Assembly (NCBI GenBank): GCA_002733485.1
Contig: NVVU01000035.1
Span: 14,467 to 30,951 of the forward strand
Reading direction: 5' to 3'
DNA from: Robiginitomaculum sp.
GTDB taxonomy: Bacteria; Pseudomonadota; Alphaproteobacteria; Caulobacterales; Maricaulaceae
DNA: 16,485 nucleotides
Shown here: positions 1 through 6,708 of the stretch, in pieces
Numbering within the stretch: position 1 is the first letter of the stretch
Layout: each line of letters starts with the position of its first letter
Notes under the pieces: model-generated
What the model saw: the letters and a program-made list of their open reading frames with translations, nothing else
The model's database searches: none
Told to the model about the DNA's origin: nothing
Translations under genes and position numbers: made by a program

Positions 1-315
1 ATCGCCACTTATGTGCTGGATCTGCTATCCGAAGGCGACGCGCAAACCCTGATGGATGAAGCCCACAGGGTGCTAATTCCGGGTGGGTTGATCCTTCTTG
101 CGGGTCTGACCTATGGCACCACGCCAATTTCGCGCCTGGTGCAATCCTTGTGGAGTGGCCTTTATGCCCTTAACCCCAACATCGTCGGCGGCTGTCGCCC
201 TATTTCCCTGACGCGCTATCTAAAACCCAAGACATGGCAAATGGTGCATAACGAAACCATCGTTTCTTATGGTGTGCCCTCCGAAGTGCTGGTGGCCAGA
301 AAAATGAACCCCTGA
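1..315 (+). CDS. SAM-dependent methyltransferase, C-terminal part (5' end outside window)
   Basis: The reading frame is already open at base 1, so this is the last ~104 codons of a gene starting to the left; the GTG at 13 is an internal Val codon and not a convincing start. The visible part begins IATYVLDLL and continues with an 'EAHRVLIPGGLILLAGL' stretch. That is the usual helix, strand 5 and loop seen after motif III in class I (Rossmann-fold) methyltransferases, where 'vLkPGG' precedes the strand. The SAM-binding glycine loop would lie upstream and cannot be checked. The substrate cannot be inferred. The stop TGA is followed by 139 bp without a recognisable terminator before the next gene, whose base composition is very different. 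Confidence 0.7.
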   Translation: MATYVLDLLSEGDAQTLMDEAHRVLIPGGLILLAGLTYGTTPISRLVQSLWSGLYALNPNIVGGCRPISLTRYLKPKTWQMVHNETIVSYGVPSEVLVARKMNP

Positions 316-454
316 TCAGAAAAGGCGCACGGTATGGTGGCGCTTAAATTACTCAAGGAAATAGTGGCAAAGGTATATGGGGATCAGGCGGGGTAAATGG
401 TTTTGTATGATGAAAAGGTGCTATAGCCCGGTGATATTTAAAATTGGGCACTAA

Positions 455-1276
455 ATGATGGCAATAATTATTGAAGGCACAGCTTGGGGATGGGTTTTCG
501 ATTCTTTGAAATGGCTGTGTGCTGCTATCGACTGGAAGTGGGTTGTCAGCACATTTGTTGCTGTTGTTATTGTTGTTTGGCAGGTAAACAAACAATTTAA
601 AGCAAATAGGGATTTACAAAAAGATACTATCCGCGATGGCTTCCATCTTGAAATTTATAAAGATATCAGCGTTCTAATTGATGTGGTAGTTGAGGCGCAT
701 ATCAGTGCATCAAATAATATGATGATGGCCTTATCTGGTATAGAAGAGGTTGTAGTCTCTCAAAGTGAGCAACCCGCAACAAGTTTTAATAACTTGCGTG
801 TACAGGATTTCTCAGACTTCGATAAAAAACTATCCAAAGCCGTATCCAGTCTAGTAAGTAAACTTGAAGGCAATGAAATCATTCACAAAAATTTGAATAT
901 CTTTCGCTATGCCTTGAATTCAGCACACCATGATCTATTCGAGGCAAAAACATCTCTCTATCAAAAAAATGAGAAATTGGCTGCAATACGGCCGCTGGCA
1001 GAAGATTATATCAATGCTTGTCAAGATATCGGCTCTTACATTCATGATTTGCAGATTGCGTTACAAAATATACTTCTAGGCAGATTGTTCCCCAAAAACA
1101 CAGTGCCAGGTAGGGAGCCACTTGATCCAAAATTTAAGGTAGTTGTTCTTGAACCTCAGGCCCATGTAGAGGCGTTGAAGAATTATTTTTTGTACGAAAC
1201 AGCCTGGGGAAAAGCAAACTATAAAACTGAAGCCAGAGTGCGTGCTGAGTTAGGTATACCACCATTAGAAAATTGA
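455..1276 (+). CDS. AT-rich orphan gene: hypothetical protein with one N-terminal membrane segment
   Basis: I do not recognise this 273-residue protein. It has one clear hydrophobic segment, about residues 29-43 (VVSTFVAVVIVVW), followed by a basic stretch (KQFKANRDLQK). That suggests a single-pass protein with most of its mass in the cytoplasm. The remainder looks mainly helical and rich in charged and polar residues, with long amphipathic stretches at about 60-82 and 125-210 that could form a coiled-coil or helical bundle. No catalytic motif is visible. Two adjacent ATG codons (455 and 458) could start it, and neither has a good Shine-Dalgarno sequence. Base composition is unlike its neighbours: 601-660 has 20 G/C in 60 bases, whereas 1681-1740 inside ffh has 44 in 60. 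It stands alone between a methyltransferase gene and a repeat-bearing spacer, which fits horizontal acquisition. Confidence 0.7.
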   Translation: MMAIIIEGTAWGWVFDSLKWLCAAIDWKWVVSTFVAVVIVVWQVNKQFKANRDLQKDTIRDGFHLEIYKDISVLIDVVVEAHISASNNMMMALSGIEEVVVSQSEQPATSFNNLRVQDFSDFDKKLSKAVSSLVSKLEGNEIIHKNLNIFRYALNSAHHDLFEAKTSLYQKNEKLAAIRPLAEDYINACQDIGSYIHDLQIALQNILLGRLFPKNTVPGREPLDPKFKVVVLEPQAHVEALKNYFLYETAWGKANYKTEARVRAELGIPPLEN

Positions 1277-1288
1277 ATTTACGCCCAA

Positions 1289-1317
1289 TGAATTCTCCGA
1301 TCATGTCGGGGAATGAC
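1289..1317 (-). repeat. Half unit of a GTCATnCC-type dispersed repeat
   Basis: Read on the minus strand, this begins GTCATTCCCCGACATGATCG, matching the left arm of the 67-bp repeat at 1355-1421 (GTCATCCCGGACCTGATCC) with scattered changes. It is followed by GAGAATTCA in the place of the other copy's GGGATCCA. It ends 37 bp from the full copy and points the opposite way. It is probably a decayed or single-hairpin version of the same family. Confidence 0.55.
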
Positions 1318-1354
1318 GAGAGTTAAATGGTTGTAGCTGGTTTTCAATTTTCGT

Positions 1355-1421
1355 GTCATCCCGGACCTGATCCGGGATCCATGGTGAGTCAATTCTGGAT
1401 ACCGGCCTGCGCCGGTATGAC
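1355..1421 (+). repeat. 67-bp two-hairpin dispersed repeat, copy 1
   Basis: The element starts GTCAT and ends ATGAC. It contains two perfect stems: ATCCCGGA (1358-1365) pairs with TCCGGGAT (1371-1378) across a 5-nt loop, and ATACCGGC (1399-1406) pairs with GCCGGTAT (1411-1418) across a 4-nt loop. The middle holds a conserved AGTCA. A second copy of the same length, orientation and architecture lies at 3586-3652. This matches the kind of palindromic intergenic repeats dispersed in many alphaproteobacterial genomes. Mobility, or any role in mRNA processing, is inference. Confidence 0.8.
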
Positions 1422-1450
1422 GCTGGGAAGTGTTCTCCCACCACCCCCAA

Positions 1451-1479
1451 TTGACTCCTGCCACCCGCCGCTCTATACG
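1451..1479 (+). promoter_or_regulatory. Predicted sigma70 promoter for ffh
   Basis: A -35 hexamer TTGACT (1451-1456) is separated by exactly 17 bp from a -10 hexamer TATACG (1474-1479). This puts the start of transcription near 1486 and leaves a 5' leader of about 140 nt before ffh. It is the best promoter-like match I found upstream of the translation cluster. It lies downstream of the repeat element, so the repeat would not be in the transcript. Confidence 0.5.
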
Positions 1480-1490
1480 CAGCCCCAATC

Positions 1491-1509
1491 CGTACAGCGC
1501 TTCTGTACG
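1491..1509. promoter_or_regulatory. Palindrome CGTACAG-N5-CTGTACG downstream of the ffh promoter
   Basis: Perfect 7-bp arms (1491-1497 and 1503-1509) flank a 5-nt centre, a few bases after the predicted transcription start. It could be a repressor operator placed to block initiation, or a hairpin at the 5' end of the ffh leader. No candidate regulator is encoded nearby. Confidence 0.4.
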
Positions 1510-1627
1510 CTTTACCTGCACAGCCCGCATAAATGGGGGGAGGTAGGCGAGGCACCCCGCCCGGCGAAGGTTCGCTCAGCGGGGCGTTTGGCGTTGTGCA
1601 TCTTTTTACGGCTCATGAGGAGCACGC

Positions 1628-3100
1628 ATGTTTGAAGCCCTTAGCGATCGTCTTGGCGGCGTCTTTGACAAGCTTACCGGCCGTGGGGCCCTAAGCGAGA
1701 AAGACGTGCGCGCGGCCATGCGCGAGGTGCGCGTGGCGCTGCTGGAGGCCGATGTCGCCCTGCCGGTGGTGAAAGACTTCATCGCCAAGGTGCAGACCGA
1801 GGCCGTGGGCGACAAGGTGCTGCGCTCGGTGACGCCGGGCCAGCAGGTAATCAAGATCGTCCATGACGGCATGATCGAAATGCTGGGCGGGGGCGAGGAA
1901 ACCCAGCCGATTAATCTGCACGCCGCCCCGCCGGTGGCGATATTGATGGTCGGCCTGCAAGGCTCGGGCAAAACCACCACGGCAGCCAAGATCGCGCTGC
2001 GTCTGAAAAAACGTGAAAACAAGAAGGTATTGCTGGCCAGTTTAGACACCCGTCGCCCTGCCGCCATGCAGCAATTGGAACAGCTAAGCCAACAGGCCGA
2101 CGTCGGCTTCCTGCCCATTATCGAGGGGCAAACCGCCACCGATATTGCCGCACGTGCCATGAATGCGGCGCGCCTTGGTGGCTATGATGTGGTCATTCTG
2201 GATACCGCCGGGCGCACGTCAATTGACGAAGAGCTGATGAATGAGGCTTCGGCCATTGCCGACATTGCCAAGCCCGCCGAAACCTTGCTGGTGGCCGATG
2301 CGCTGACCGGGCAGGATGCGGTGGAAACGGCGCAGCGTTTTCATGACCGTCTGCCGCTGACCGGTCTGGTGCTGACCCGTATGGACGGCGATGCACGGGG
2401 CGGGGCGGCGCTTTCCATGCGCGCGGTAACCGGCCTGCCGGTGAAATTGCTGGGGGTATCAGAAAAGCTCGACGGGCTGGACACGTTTGATGCCAAGCGC
2501 ATTGCCGGGCGTATTCTGGGTCAGGGCGATGTGGTTTCCCTCGTGGAAAAGGCCGCCGAAACGCTGGACGCCGAGAAGGCGGAGCGCATGGCCGCCAAGA
2601 TGAAAAAGGGCGAGTTCGACCTGGATGATCTGGCCGAACAATTACAACAGCTTCAAAAAATGGGCGGCATGCAGTCCATTCTGGGCATGTTGCCGGGCAT
2701 GGGCAAAATGAAAAAGCAAATGGCTGGCATGGATATGGATGATCGCGTGTTCAAACGCCAGGAAGCCATTATTTCTTCCATGACACGGCTGGAACGCACC
2801 AAACCGGCGCTGATCAAGGCCTCGCGCAAAAAACGCATCGCCGCTGGCTCAGGCACGGGCGTGCCGCAGGTCAATCAGCTCTTGAAAATGCATAAGCAAA
2901 TGGCCGGCATGATGAAAAAAATGGGCCGTGGTGGCCGCAAGGGCATGATGAGTGCGCTTGGCGGTATGGGCAGTGGGGGAATGCCCCCCGGTATGGGCGG
3001 TGGCATGGACCCTAATGCATTAAAAAATTTGGGGGGTGGCGGTTTGCCGGGCCTTCCCGGGCCGACCGGTGGATTACCCGGCCTGCCTAAAAATAAATGA
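1628..3100 (+). CDS. ffh: Signal recognition particle protein Ffh (SRP54)
   Basis: This GTPase subunit of the signal recognition particle binds 4.5S RNA and the signal sequences of nascent membrane proteins and delivers ribosomes to FtsY. The 490-residue protein has all the expected parts. The N domain is at about 1-90 and the G domain at about 91-295, with P-loop GLQGSGKTTTA (109-119), DTRRPAA (140-146), DTAGR (192-196) and TRMDGDARGG (250-259). The methionine-rich M domain is at about 328-435, with the RNA-binding helix region around SRKKRIAAGSGT (399-410). The tail after 435 is Gly/Met/Pro-rich and ends with two GGLPGLP units, making the protein somewhat longer than E. coli Ffh. The ATG is preceded by GAGGAG at 1617-1622. 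It heads the cluster with rpsP, which starts 41 bp downstream. Confidence 0.97.
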   Translation: MFEALSDRLGGVFDKLTGRGALSEKDVRAAMREVRVALLEADVALPVVKDFIAKVQTEAVGDKVLRSVTPGQQVIKIVHDGMIEMLGGGEETQPINLHAAPPVAILMVGLQGSGKTTTAAKIALRLKKRENKKVLLASLDTRRPAAMQQLEQLSQQADVGFLPIIEGQTATDIAARAMNAARLGGYDVVILDTAGRTSIDEELMNEASAIADIAKPAETLLVADALTGQDAVETAQRFHDRLPLTGLVLTRMDGDARGGAALSMRAVTGLPVKLLGVSEKLDGLDTFDAKRIAGRILGQGDVVSLVEKAAETLDAEKAERMAAKMKKGEFDLDDLAEQLQQLQKMGGMQSILGMLPGMGKMKKQMAGMDMDDRVFKRQEAIISSMTRLERTKPALIKASRKKRIAAGSGTGVPQVNQLLKMHKQMAGMMKKMGRGGRKGMMSALGGMGSGGMPPGMGGGMDPNALKNLGGGGLPGLPGPTGGLPGLPKNK

Positions 3101-3141
3101 GTTTTGTGAACACTTAAATTGCCAAAATAAGGAATTGAAAA

Positions 3142-3576
3142 ATGGCTGTTAAAATTCGTCTGGCCCGTGGTGGCTCCAAGAAACGTCCCTATTACCGCAT
3201 CGTGATTGCCGATGTGCGCGCCCCTCGTGATGGCCGCTATATCGAAAAGATCGGCACGCACAATCCGCTTCTGCCCAAAGACCATGATGACCGCCTCCAT
3301 ATTGATCTGGAGCGGGCCAAATACTGGCTGGATCAAGGCGCGCAACCTACTGATCGTGTTGCCCGTTTTCTGGCTGCCGAAGGTCTGGTAGAATGGAAAC
3401 ACGGCAATAACCCCAATAAGGGCAAGCCACACGCCAAAGCCACCGAGCGTGCCGAAGAAAAAGCTGAAAAAGCCGCTGCACTAAAAGAAGCCGCTGAAGC
3501 GCCAAAGGAAGAGGCCCCTGCCGAGGAAGCCAAAGCCGAAGACGCCCCTGCTGAGGAAGCCAAAGCCGAAGATTAA
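3142..3576 (+). CDS. rpsP: 30S ribosomal protein bS16 with acidic/Ala-rich C-terminal extension
   Basis: This small-subunit protein is needed for 16S rRNA folding in the 5' domain of the 30S particle. The start MAVKIRLARGGSKKRPYY and the 'RDGRYIEKIGTHNP' stretch (29-42) are characteristic. The conserved core ends near residue 85-90. The family is usually about 80-100 residues, but here the protein runs to 144 with a tail rich in Ala, Glu and Lys. The last 20 residues are two copies of APAEEAKAED encoded by a 30-bp tandem duplication. Such extensions occur in alphaproteobacterial S16; the exact duplication is probably variable between strains. The SD sequence AAGGA (3129-3133) lies 8 nt before the ATG. 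The gene follows ffh closely and was probably co-transcribed from the same promoter. Confidence 0.97.
   Translation: MAVKIRLARGGSKKRPYYRIVIADVRAPRDGRYIEKIGTHNPLLPKDHDDRLHIDLERAKYWLDQGAQPTDRVARFLAAEGLVEWKHGNNPNKGKPHAKATERAEEKAEKAAALKEAAEAPKEEAPAEEAKAEDAPAEEAKAED
3514..3573 (+). repeat. 30-bp tandem duplication in the rpsP 3' end
   Basis: Two adjacent 30-bp units (3514-3543 and 3544-3573) differ at only two positions, both silent. Each encodes APAEEAKAED. The near identity points to a recent duplication by slippage or unequal recombination. The second unit runs straight into the TAA stop codon. Confidence 0.85.
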
Positions 3577-3585
3577 AACGATGAC

Positions 3586-3652
3586 GTCATTCCGGCGAAA
3601 GTCGGAATCCAGTAGAGAGTCACCACTGGACCCCGGCTTTTGCCGGGGTGAC
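3586..3652 (+). repeat. 67-bp two-hairpin dispersed repeat, copy 2
   Basis: Same length, orientation and layout as the copy at 1355-1421. It has a GTCAT start, first stem 3589-3596 with 3601-3608 (one G-T pair, GAAA loop), a central AGTCA, second stem ACCCCGGC (3630-3637) with GCCGGGGT (3642-3649) around TTTT, and a TGAC end. An extra pair, CCAGT (3609-3613) with ACTGG (3625-3629), brackets the centre. It sits in the spacer between rpsP and rimM, inside the predicted operon, so it is transcribed and could fold in the mRNA. No U-tract follows, so it is not an obvious intrinsic terminator. Confidence 0.8.
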
Positions 3653-3687
3653 ACTATGGGTTTACGTTTGCCCTATAGGTGAAATCA

Positions 3688-4248
3688 ATGCCCGCATTGG
3701 ATCAAAAACCCATACTTGTCGCCGCCATCGCCGGGGCGTTTGGCGTTAAGGGTGAGGTGCGTCTGAAATCCTTTACGCAAGATCCGGCGGCCTGTCTGGC
3801 CTATGCCCCCTTTGTGGATGCGGCGGGCAAAGAGATTTTGCACATTACGGCCTCGCGCAAGATCAAGGACGGCTTTGCGGTTCTCACTGACGAGATCAAA
3901 AGTCGCGAAGAGGCCGAGGCGCAAAAATCAACCAAGCTCTATGCCTTTCGGGGCAAGTTTTCCGAGCCGGAGAAAGACGACTTTTATCAGGCTGATCTTT
4001 TGGGGCTACGTGCAGAAGATGAAGACGGCAAGCCGCTTGGGCGCGTTAAGGCGGTGCTGAATTTTGGCGCCTCTGACATTCTGGAGATCACAGATACCCC
4101 TGGCCATGCTGGTAGCTGGAGCCTCCCCTTCACCCGCGCCCATGTGCCTGTTGTCGATATTGCGGGCGGTAAGGTGGTGCTGGCCGATGCGCAAAGCTTC
4201 TTTATGGAGGAAAAAGAGGATGCCGCCGACGAGGAGGGAGAGGCATGA
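3688..4248 (+). CDS. rimM: Ribosome maturation factor RimM
   Basis: RimM assists assembly of the 30S head, binding S19 and 16S rRNA. The 186-residue product shows the family pattern: GAFGVKGEV (16-24) near the start of the N-terminal beta-barrel domain, the 'DDFYQADLLGL' linker (97-107), and a PRC-barrel domain with FGASDILEI (126-134) and PFTRAHVPVVDI (147-158). The C-terminus is acidic (EEKEDAADEEGEA). I chose ATG 3688 because AGGTGA at 3677-3682 is well placed before it. An in-frame GTG at 3679 lies within that SD sequence, so it is a poor start. The 3' end overlaps trmD by four bases (ATGA), which suggests translational coupling. Confidence 0.95.
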   Translation: MPALDQKPILVAAIAGAFGVKGEVRLKSFTQDPAACLAYAPFVDAAGKEILHITASRKIKDGFAVLTDEIKSREEAEAQKSTKLYAFRGKFSEPEKDDFYQADLLGLRAEDEDGKPLGRVKAVLNFGASDILEITDTPGHAGSWSLPFTRAHVPVVDIAGGKVVLADAQSFFMEEKEDAADEEGEA

Positions 4249-4961
4249 ACACCCCTTTCTGCGCAACGGTTTTAACGCTCTACGCGGACGCCTTTCCCGG
4301 GGTTTTGGGGGCCTCGGTTATCGGGCGGGCATTATCGATGAAAAAATGGCAGCTAGAAACGCTGGACATTCGGTCATTTTCCCATCATAAGCACGCCTCC
4401 GTTGACGATACGACTGCTGGCGGCGGCCCTGGTATGGTGCTGCGCCCGGACGTTGCGGCAGCGGCAATAGATGCGGTGGACCTGAAAGGCCGACCGTTGA
4501 TTTATCTTAGCCCCCGGGGCAAGCCATTAACCCAAGCCATGGTGCGACGGTTTGCGGCAGGTCCGGGGCTGGTATTGTTTTGCGGGCGTTTTGAAGGCCT
4601 GGATGACCGGGTCATCGAAGCCCGCGAAATGATCGAGATTAGTGTCGGCGATTTCGTACTCGCGGGCGGTGAAGTGGCAGCGCAGGCCATGATCGAGGCC
4701 TGCGTCCGTTTGATCCCCGGTGTTTTGGGTGCGGCAAGTTCGACGACAGAAGAAAGTTTTGAGGACGGGCTTCTCGAATACCCTCATTACACGCGACCGC
4801 GTGTTTGGGAGGGGCGGGAAATTCCGCCGGTGCTTTTGTCTGGTGATCATGGCGCAGTGGCGCGGTGGCGGCAGAAAGAAGCGATGAAGATAACCAGGGC
4901 ACGTCGCCCCGACCTGTTGGCCGGTGCTGCGGGTAAGGAGAATAAAAATGAACGTGATTGA
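4245..4961 (+). CDS. trmD: tRNA (guanine-37-N1)-methyltransferase TrmD
   Basis: TrmD methylates G37 next to the anticodon using SAM and so prevents frameshifting. The 238-residue protein is a SPOUT (trefoil-knot) enzyme with all expected motifs: TAGGGPGMV (57-65), YLSPRGKPL (87-95), the knot residues CGRFEGLDDRVIE (113-125) and EISVGDFVLAGGE (131-143), and SFEDGLLEYPHYTRP (171-185). Asp174 in the last motif corresponds to the catalytic Asp169 of the E. coli enzyme, and GDHGAVARWR (200-209) lies in the C-terminal tRNA-binding domain. A GGAGGGAGAGG-like SD lies in the end of rimM. Its own 3' end overlaps rplS by 14 bp. Confidence 0.97.
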   Translation: MNTPFCATVLTLYADAFPGVLGASVIGRALSMKKWQLETLDIRSFSHHKHASVDDTTAGGGPGMVLRPDVAAAAIDAVDLKGRPLIYLSPRGKPLTQAMVRRFAAGPGLVLFCGRFEGLDDRVIEAREMIEISVGDFVLAGGEVAAQAMIEACVRLIPGVLGAASSTTEESFEDGLLEYPHYTRPRVWEGREIPPVLLSGDHGAVARWRQKEAMKITRARRPDLLAGAAGKENKNERD

Positions 4962-5361
4962 ACAAATCGAAGCCGAAGAAGCAAAACGCGTCATGGGCGA
5001 AAGAAGTCATCCTGACTTTTCAGCCGGTGATACCTTACGCGTTCAGGTACACATCAAGGAAGGCACGCGCGAGCGCCTTCAGGCCTTTGAGGGGGTGTGC
5101 ATCTCCCGTTCCGGCGGCGGCATTCACGAAAGCTTCACGGTGCGCAAAATGTCCTTTGGTGAAGGTGTGGAACGGGTTTTCCCGCTCTATTCCCCAAATG
5201 TGGAAAGCATCGAAGTGAAACGCCGTGGCAAGGTTCGCCGCGCCAAGCTTTACTATCTGCGCGACCTGACTGGCAAAGCGGCTCGTATCCCTGAGCGGAC
5301 AACCGGACGCGGTATGGCGGAAATGCGTGCCCGTCGCGCCAAGAAAGGCAAAAAGAGCTAA
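4948..5361 (+). CDS. rplS: 50S ribosomal protein bL19
   Basis: This protein lies at the 30S-50S interface and contributes to an intersubunit bridge. The 137-residue product has the family features: N-terminal MNVIEQIEAEEAKR, the SH3-like barrel with EGTRERLQAFEGVCISR (38-54), and the signature region RGKVRRAKLYYLRDLTGKAA (93-112). A basic tail ends in AKKGKKS. ATG 4948 is preferred over the in-frame start at 4924 because AAGGAG (4935-4940) is ideally spaced before it and the protein then matches the family start. It is the last gene of the cluster, followed by a strong terminator. Confidence 0.97.
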   Translation: MNVIEQIEAEEAKRVMGERSHPDFSAGDTLRVQVHIKEGTRERLQAFEGVCISRSGGGIHESFTVRKMSFGEGVERVFPLYSPNVESIEVKRRGKVRRAKLYYLRDLTGKAARIPERTTGRGMAEMRARRAKKGKKS

Positions 5362-5384
5362 GCGCTTTTGATTGCATGATTTGT

Positions 5385-5416
5385 AAAAGCCCCGGCCTTA
5401 TCGCCGGGGCTTTTTT
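5385..5416. terminator. Rho-independent terminator after rplS, probably bidirectional
   Basis: AGCCCCGGC (5388-5396) pairs perfectly with GCCGGGGCT (5403-5411) across a 6-nt loop and is followed by a run of T. On the minus strand the same stem is followed by TTTT. It can therefore also end transcription of the convergent minus-strand gene whose stop codon is at 5432. Confidence 0.92.
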
Positions 5417-5431
5417 ATGGCGGTTCTGACC

Positions 5432-5965
5432 CTAGAAAAAGGTAAAGTTGATAAAGCCGATAACGCTCCAGAACAGCAGCCAGAGAATAATAAAGGCAAT
5501 CACGCCAAAAAAAGCTTTGAAAAACCCAAAGGCGTTAAGCAAGGCCAGGCTGCGTTGCAGCGGATCTTTTGGACGAACCGATGCGGCAGCAGGGGGCTGA
5601 TCACCGTCTTTTCTGGTGCCGGTGACCGGATAATGCAGGCGCTGGATAATCTCTAATACCGGGACGAAGGTGAACACCATCAGCACAATGCCGGTAAAGA
5701 TTTTCTCTCCGGTCGAAAAACCGTGGCTAATGCCCATAATCAGTGCCAGAACGCCAACAACAATCAGCCCCATAGCCAAGTAAAAGCCGCTGGCCCCCTG
5801 CGAGGCCAACGTGACCTCATGGCCGCAATCGGGGCATTTATAGGTGTTGTCTGTATTGAATCTGCTCATCTGGCGCGTGGTGGTTGCCATATTGGGCTGG
5901 CCACAGGCATGACAGCGTCGCAAGCGCGGATCAGGTGGCAAAGGTGATGTTTCTTTCTCGCTCAT
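5432..5965 (-). CDS. Zinc-ribbon membrane protein of unknown function
   Basis: I do not recognise a named family. The 177-residue protein has an N-terminal four-cysteine zinc ribbon, with C18-x2-C21 and C44-x2-C47 in the contexts RRCHACGQPN and YKCPDCGHEV. Hydrophobic segments follow at about 61-80, 89-107 and 150-175, so it is probably an inner-membrane protein with a cytoplasmic metal-binding head. The loop at 115-135 is polar. Its ATG overlaps the stop codon of the upstream glycosyltransferase gene (ATGA at 5962-5965), with AAGGAAAA just before it. The two are therefore probably co-translated and may work together in a polyprenol-linked sugar pathway. That link is inferred from position only. 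Confidence 0.8.
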   Translation of the reverse strand: MSEKETSPLPPDPRLRRCHACGQPNMATTTRQMSRFNTDNTYKCPDCGHEVTLASQGASGFYLAMGLIVVGVLALIMGISHGFSTGEKIFTGIVLMVFTFVPVLEIIQRLHYPVTGTRKDGDQPPAAASVRPKDPLQRSLALLNAFGFFKAFFGVIAFIILWLLFWSVIGFINFTFF

Positions 5966-6708
5966 TTAGTCGTCTTTTCCTTATCGGAGGTTTCGCTGAT
6001 CCTTCCCGGCAGACGTGCCCGTGATTGCAGCCACATCACCCCCAAAAGATCGCGCACAGATACTGTCATCCGACCAAGATTACTGTATTTGGATTGCCCG
6101 CTTTGGCGGGCACGATGGCTGACCGGGTGGGTGATGACCACCAGGTTTTCACGGGCCATCAGGGCCGCCATATAGCGGTGCTGGTGATCAAAAAAAGGCA
6201 GGCGCAGATAGGCATCACGGCTCAGCACTTTCAGGCCGCAGCCGGTGTCGCGAATACCATCATGCAAAAGCGTGCGGCGAATACCATTGCCGATGCGCGA
6301 GCCAATTTTCTTGGCCCATGTGTCTTGCCGCTTGCCGCGTTGGCCGGCGACCATGGCCGGGCTAGGGCTGGTGCTTTTATAAAGGTCCAGCAAGGCTGGC
6401 AAGTCCGCCGGATCATTTTGCCCATCCCCATCTAAAATGCCGATAATATTGCCTTTGGCCGCTAATATGCCCGTACGAATAGCGCGACTTTGCCCGGCAT
6501 TGCGCTGATGGGTGAGAACGCGTAAGCGCGGCAGCGCGGTTTTGGCCTTGTGCAGAGCCTCACAGGTGCCATCAGTGCTGGCATCATCAATAAAGATAAT
6601 CTCATGGGGGATGTCGGCGCAGGCATTGGCAATCTCATAGGCCAGATGCACCGCATTGCCTTCTTCATTGAAGACCGGGACAACAACGCTCATAATAGGG
6701 GTGCTCAT
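5962..6708 (-). CDS. Family 2 glycosyltransferase, polyprenyl-phosphate sugar synthase type (DPM1/ArnC-like)
   Basis: The 248-residue product has a GT-A fold signature: SVVVPVFNEEGN (7-18), FIDDASTDGT (39-48), the metal-binding DGDGQNDP (93-100), and DTGCGLK (154-160). The C-terminal HRARQSGQSKYSNLGR (198-213) is typical of dolichol/undecaprenyl-phosphate sugar transferases. There is no C-terminal membrane pair, so it resembles the soluble DPM1-like forms. Expected role: transfer of a sugar from a nucleotide donor to a polyprenyl phosphate at the inner leaflet, giving the donor for a membrane transferase. The divergent neighbour at 6751 is such a transferase. I start it at ATG 6708 (MSTPIMSVV); ATG 6693 is an alternative, and neither has a clear SD. 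A longer open frame to 7230 only shadows the opposite gene. Confidence 0.88.
   Translation of the reverse strand: MSTPIMSVVVPVFNEEGNAVHLAYEIANACADIPHEIIFIDDASTDGTCEALHKAKTALPRLRVLTHQRNAGQSRAIRTGILAAKGNIIGILDGDGQNDPADLPALLDLYKSTSPSPAMVAGQRGKRQDTWAKKIGSRIGNGIRRTLLHDGIRDTGCGLKVLSRDAYLRLPFFDHQHRYMAALMARENLVVITHPVSHRARQSGQSKYSNLGRMTVSVRDLLGVMWLQSRARLPGRISETSDKEKTTK

Larger units (their letters stand above)
1277..1627. other. Intergenic region before ffh: repeat elements, promoter and palindrome
   Basis: These 351 bases hold no convincing gene. From left to right I see a half repeat on the minus strand (1289-1317), a complete 67-bp two-hairpin repeat (1355-1421), a sigma70-type promoter (1451-1479), a 19-bp palindrome just downstream of the predicted transcription start (1491-1509), and a GC-rich leader ending in the ffh ribosome binding site. 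Open frames across the repeat give peptides such as 'WIPACAGMT', typical of spurious translation of such repeats and not of real proteins. Confidence 0.75.

Noticed and set aside
1277..1627. A 4.5S RNA or tRNA gene near ffh
   Set aside because: No cloverleaf, T-loop motif or SRP RNA tetraloop pattern could be found; the structure present is accounted for by repeats and a promoter.
1327..1635. Open frame of about 100 codons over the 67-bp repeat
   Set aside because: The peptide contains WIPACAGMT-type sequence, the usual spurious translation of these repeats; there is no SD, and it runs into the ffh start in another frame.
3104..3114. GTGAACACTT in the ffh-rpsP spacer resembling half of the 14738 operator
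   Set aside because: Only one half-site is present, with no inverted partner, so chance similarity is more likely.
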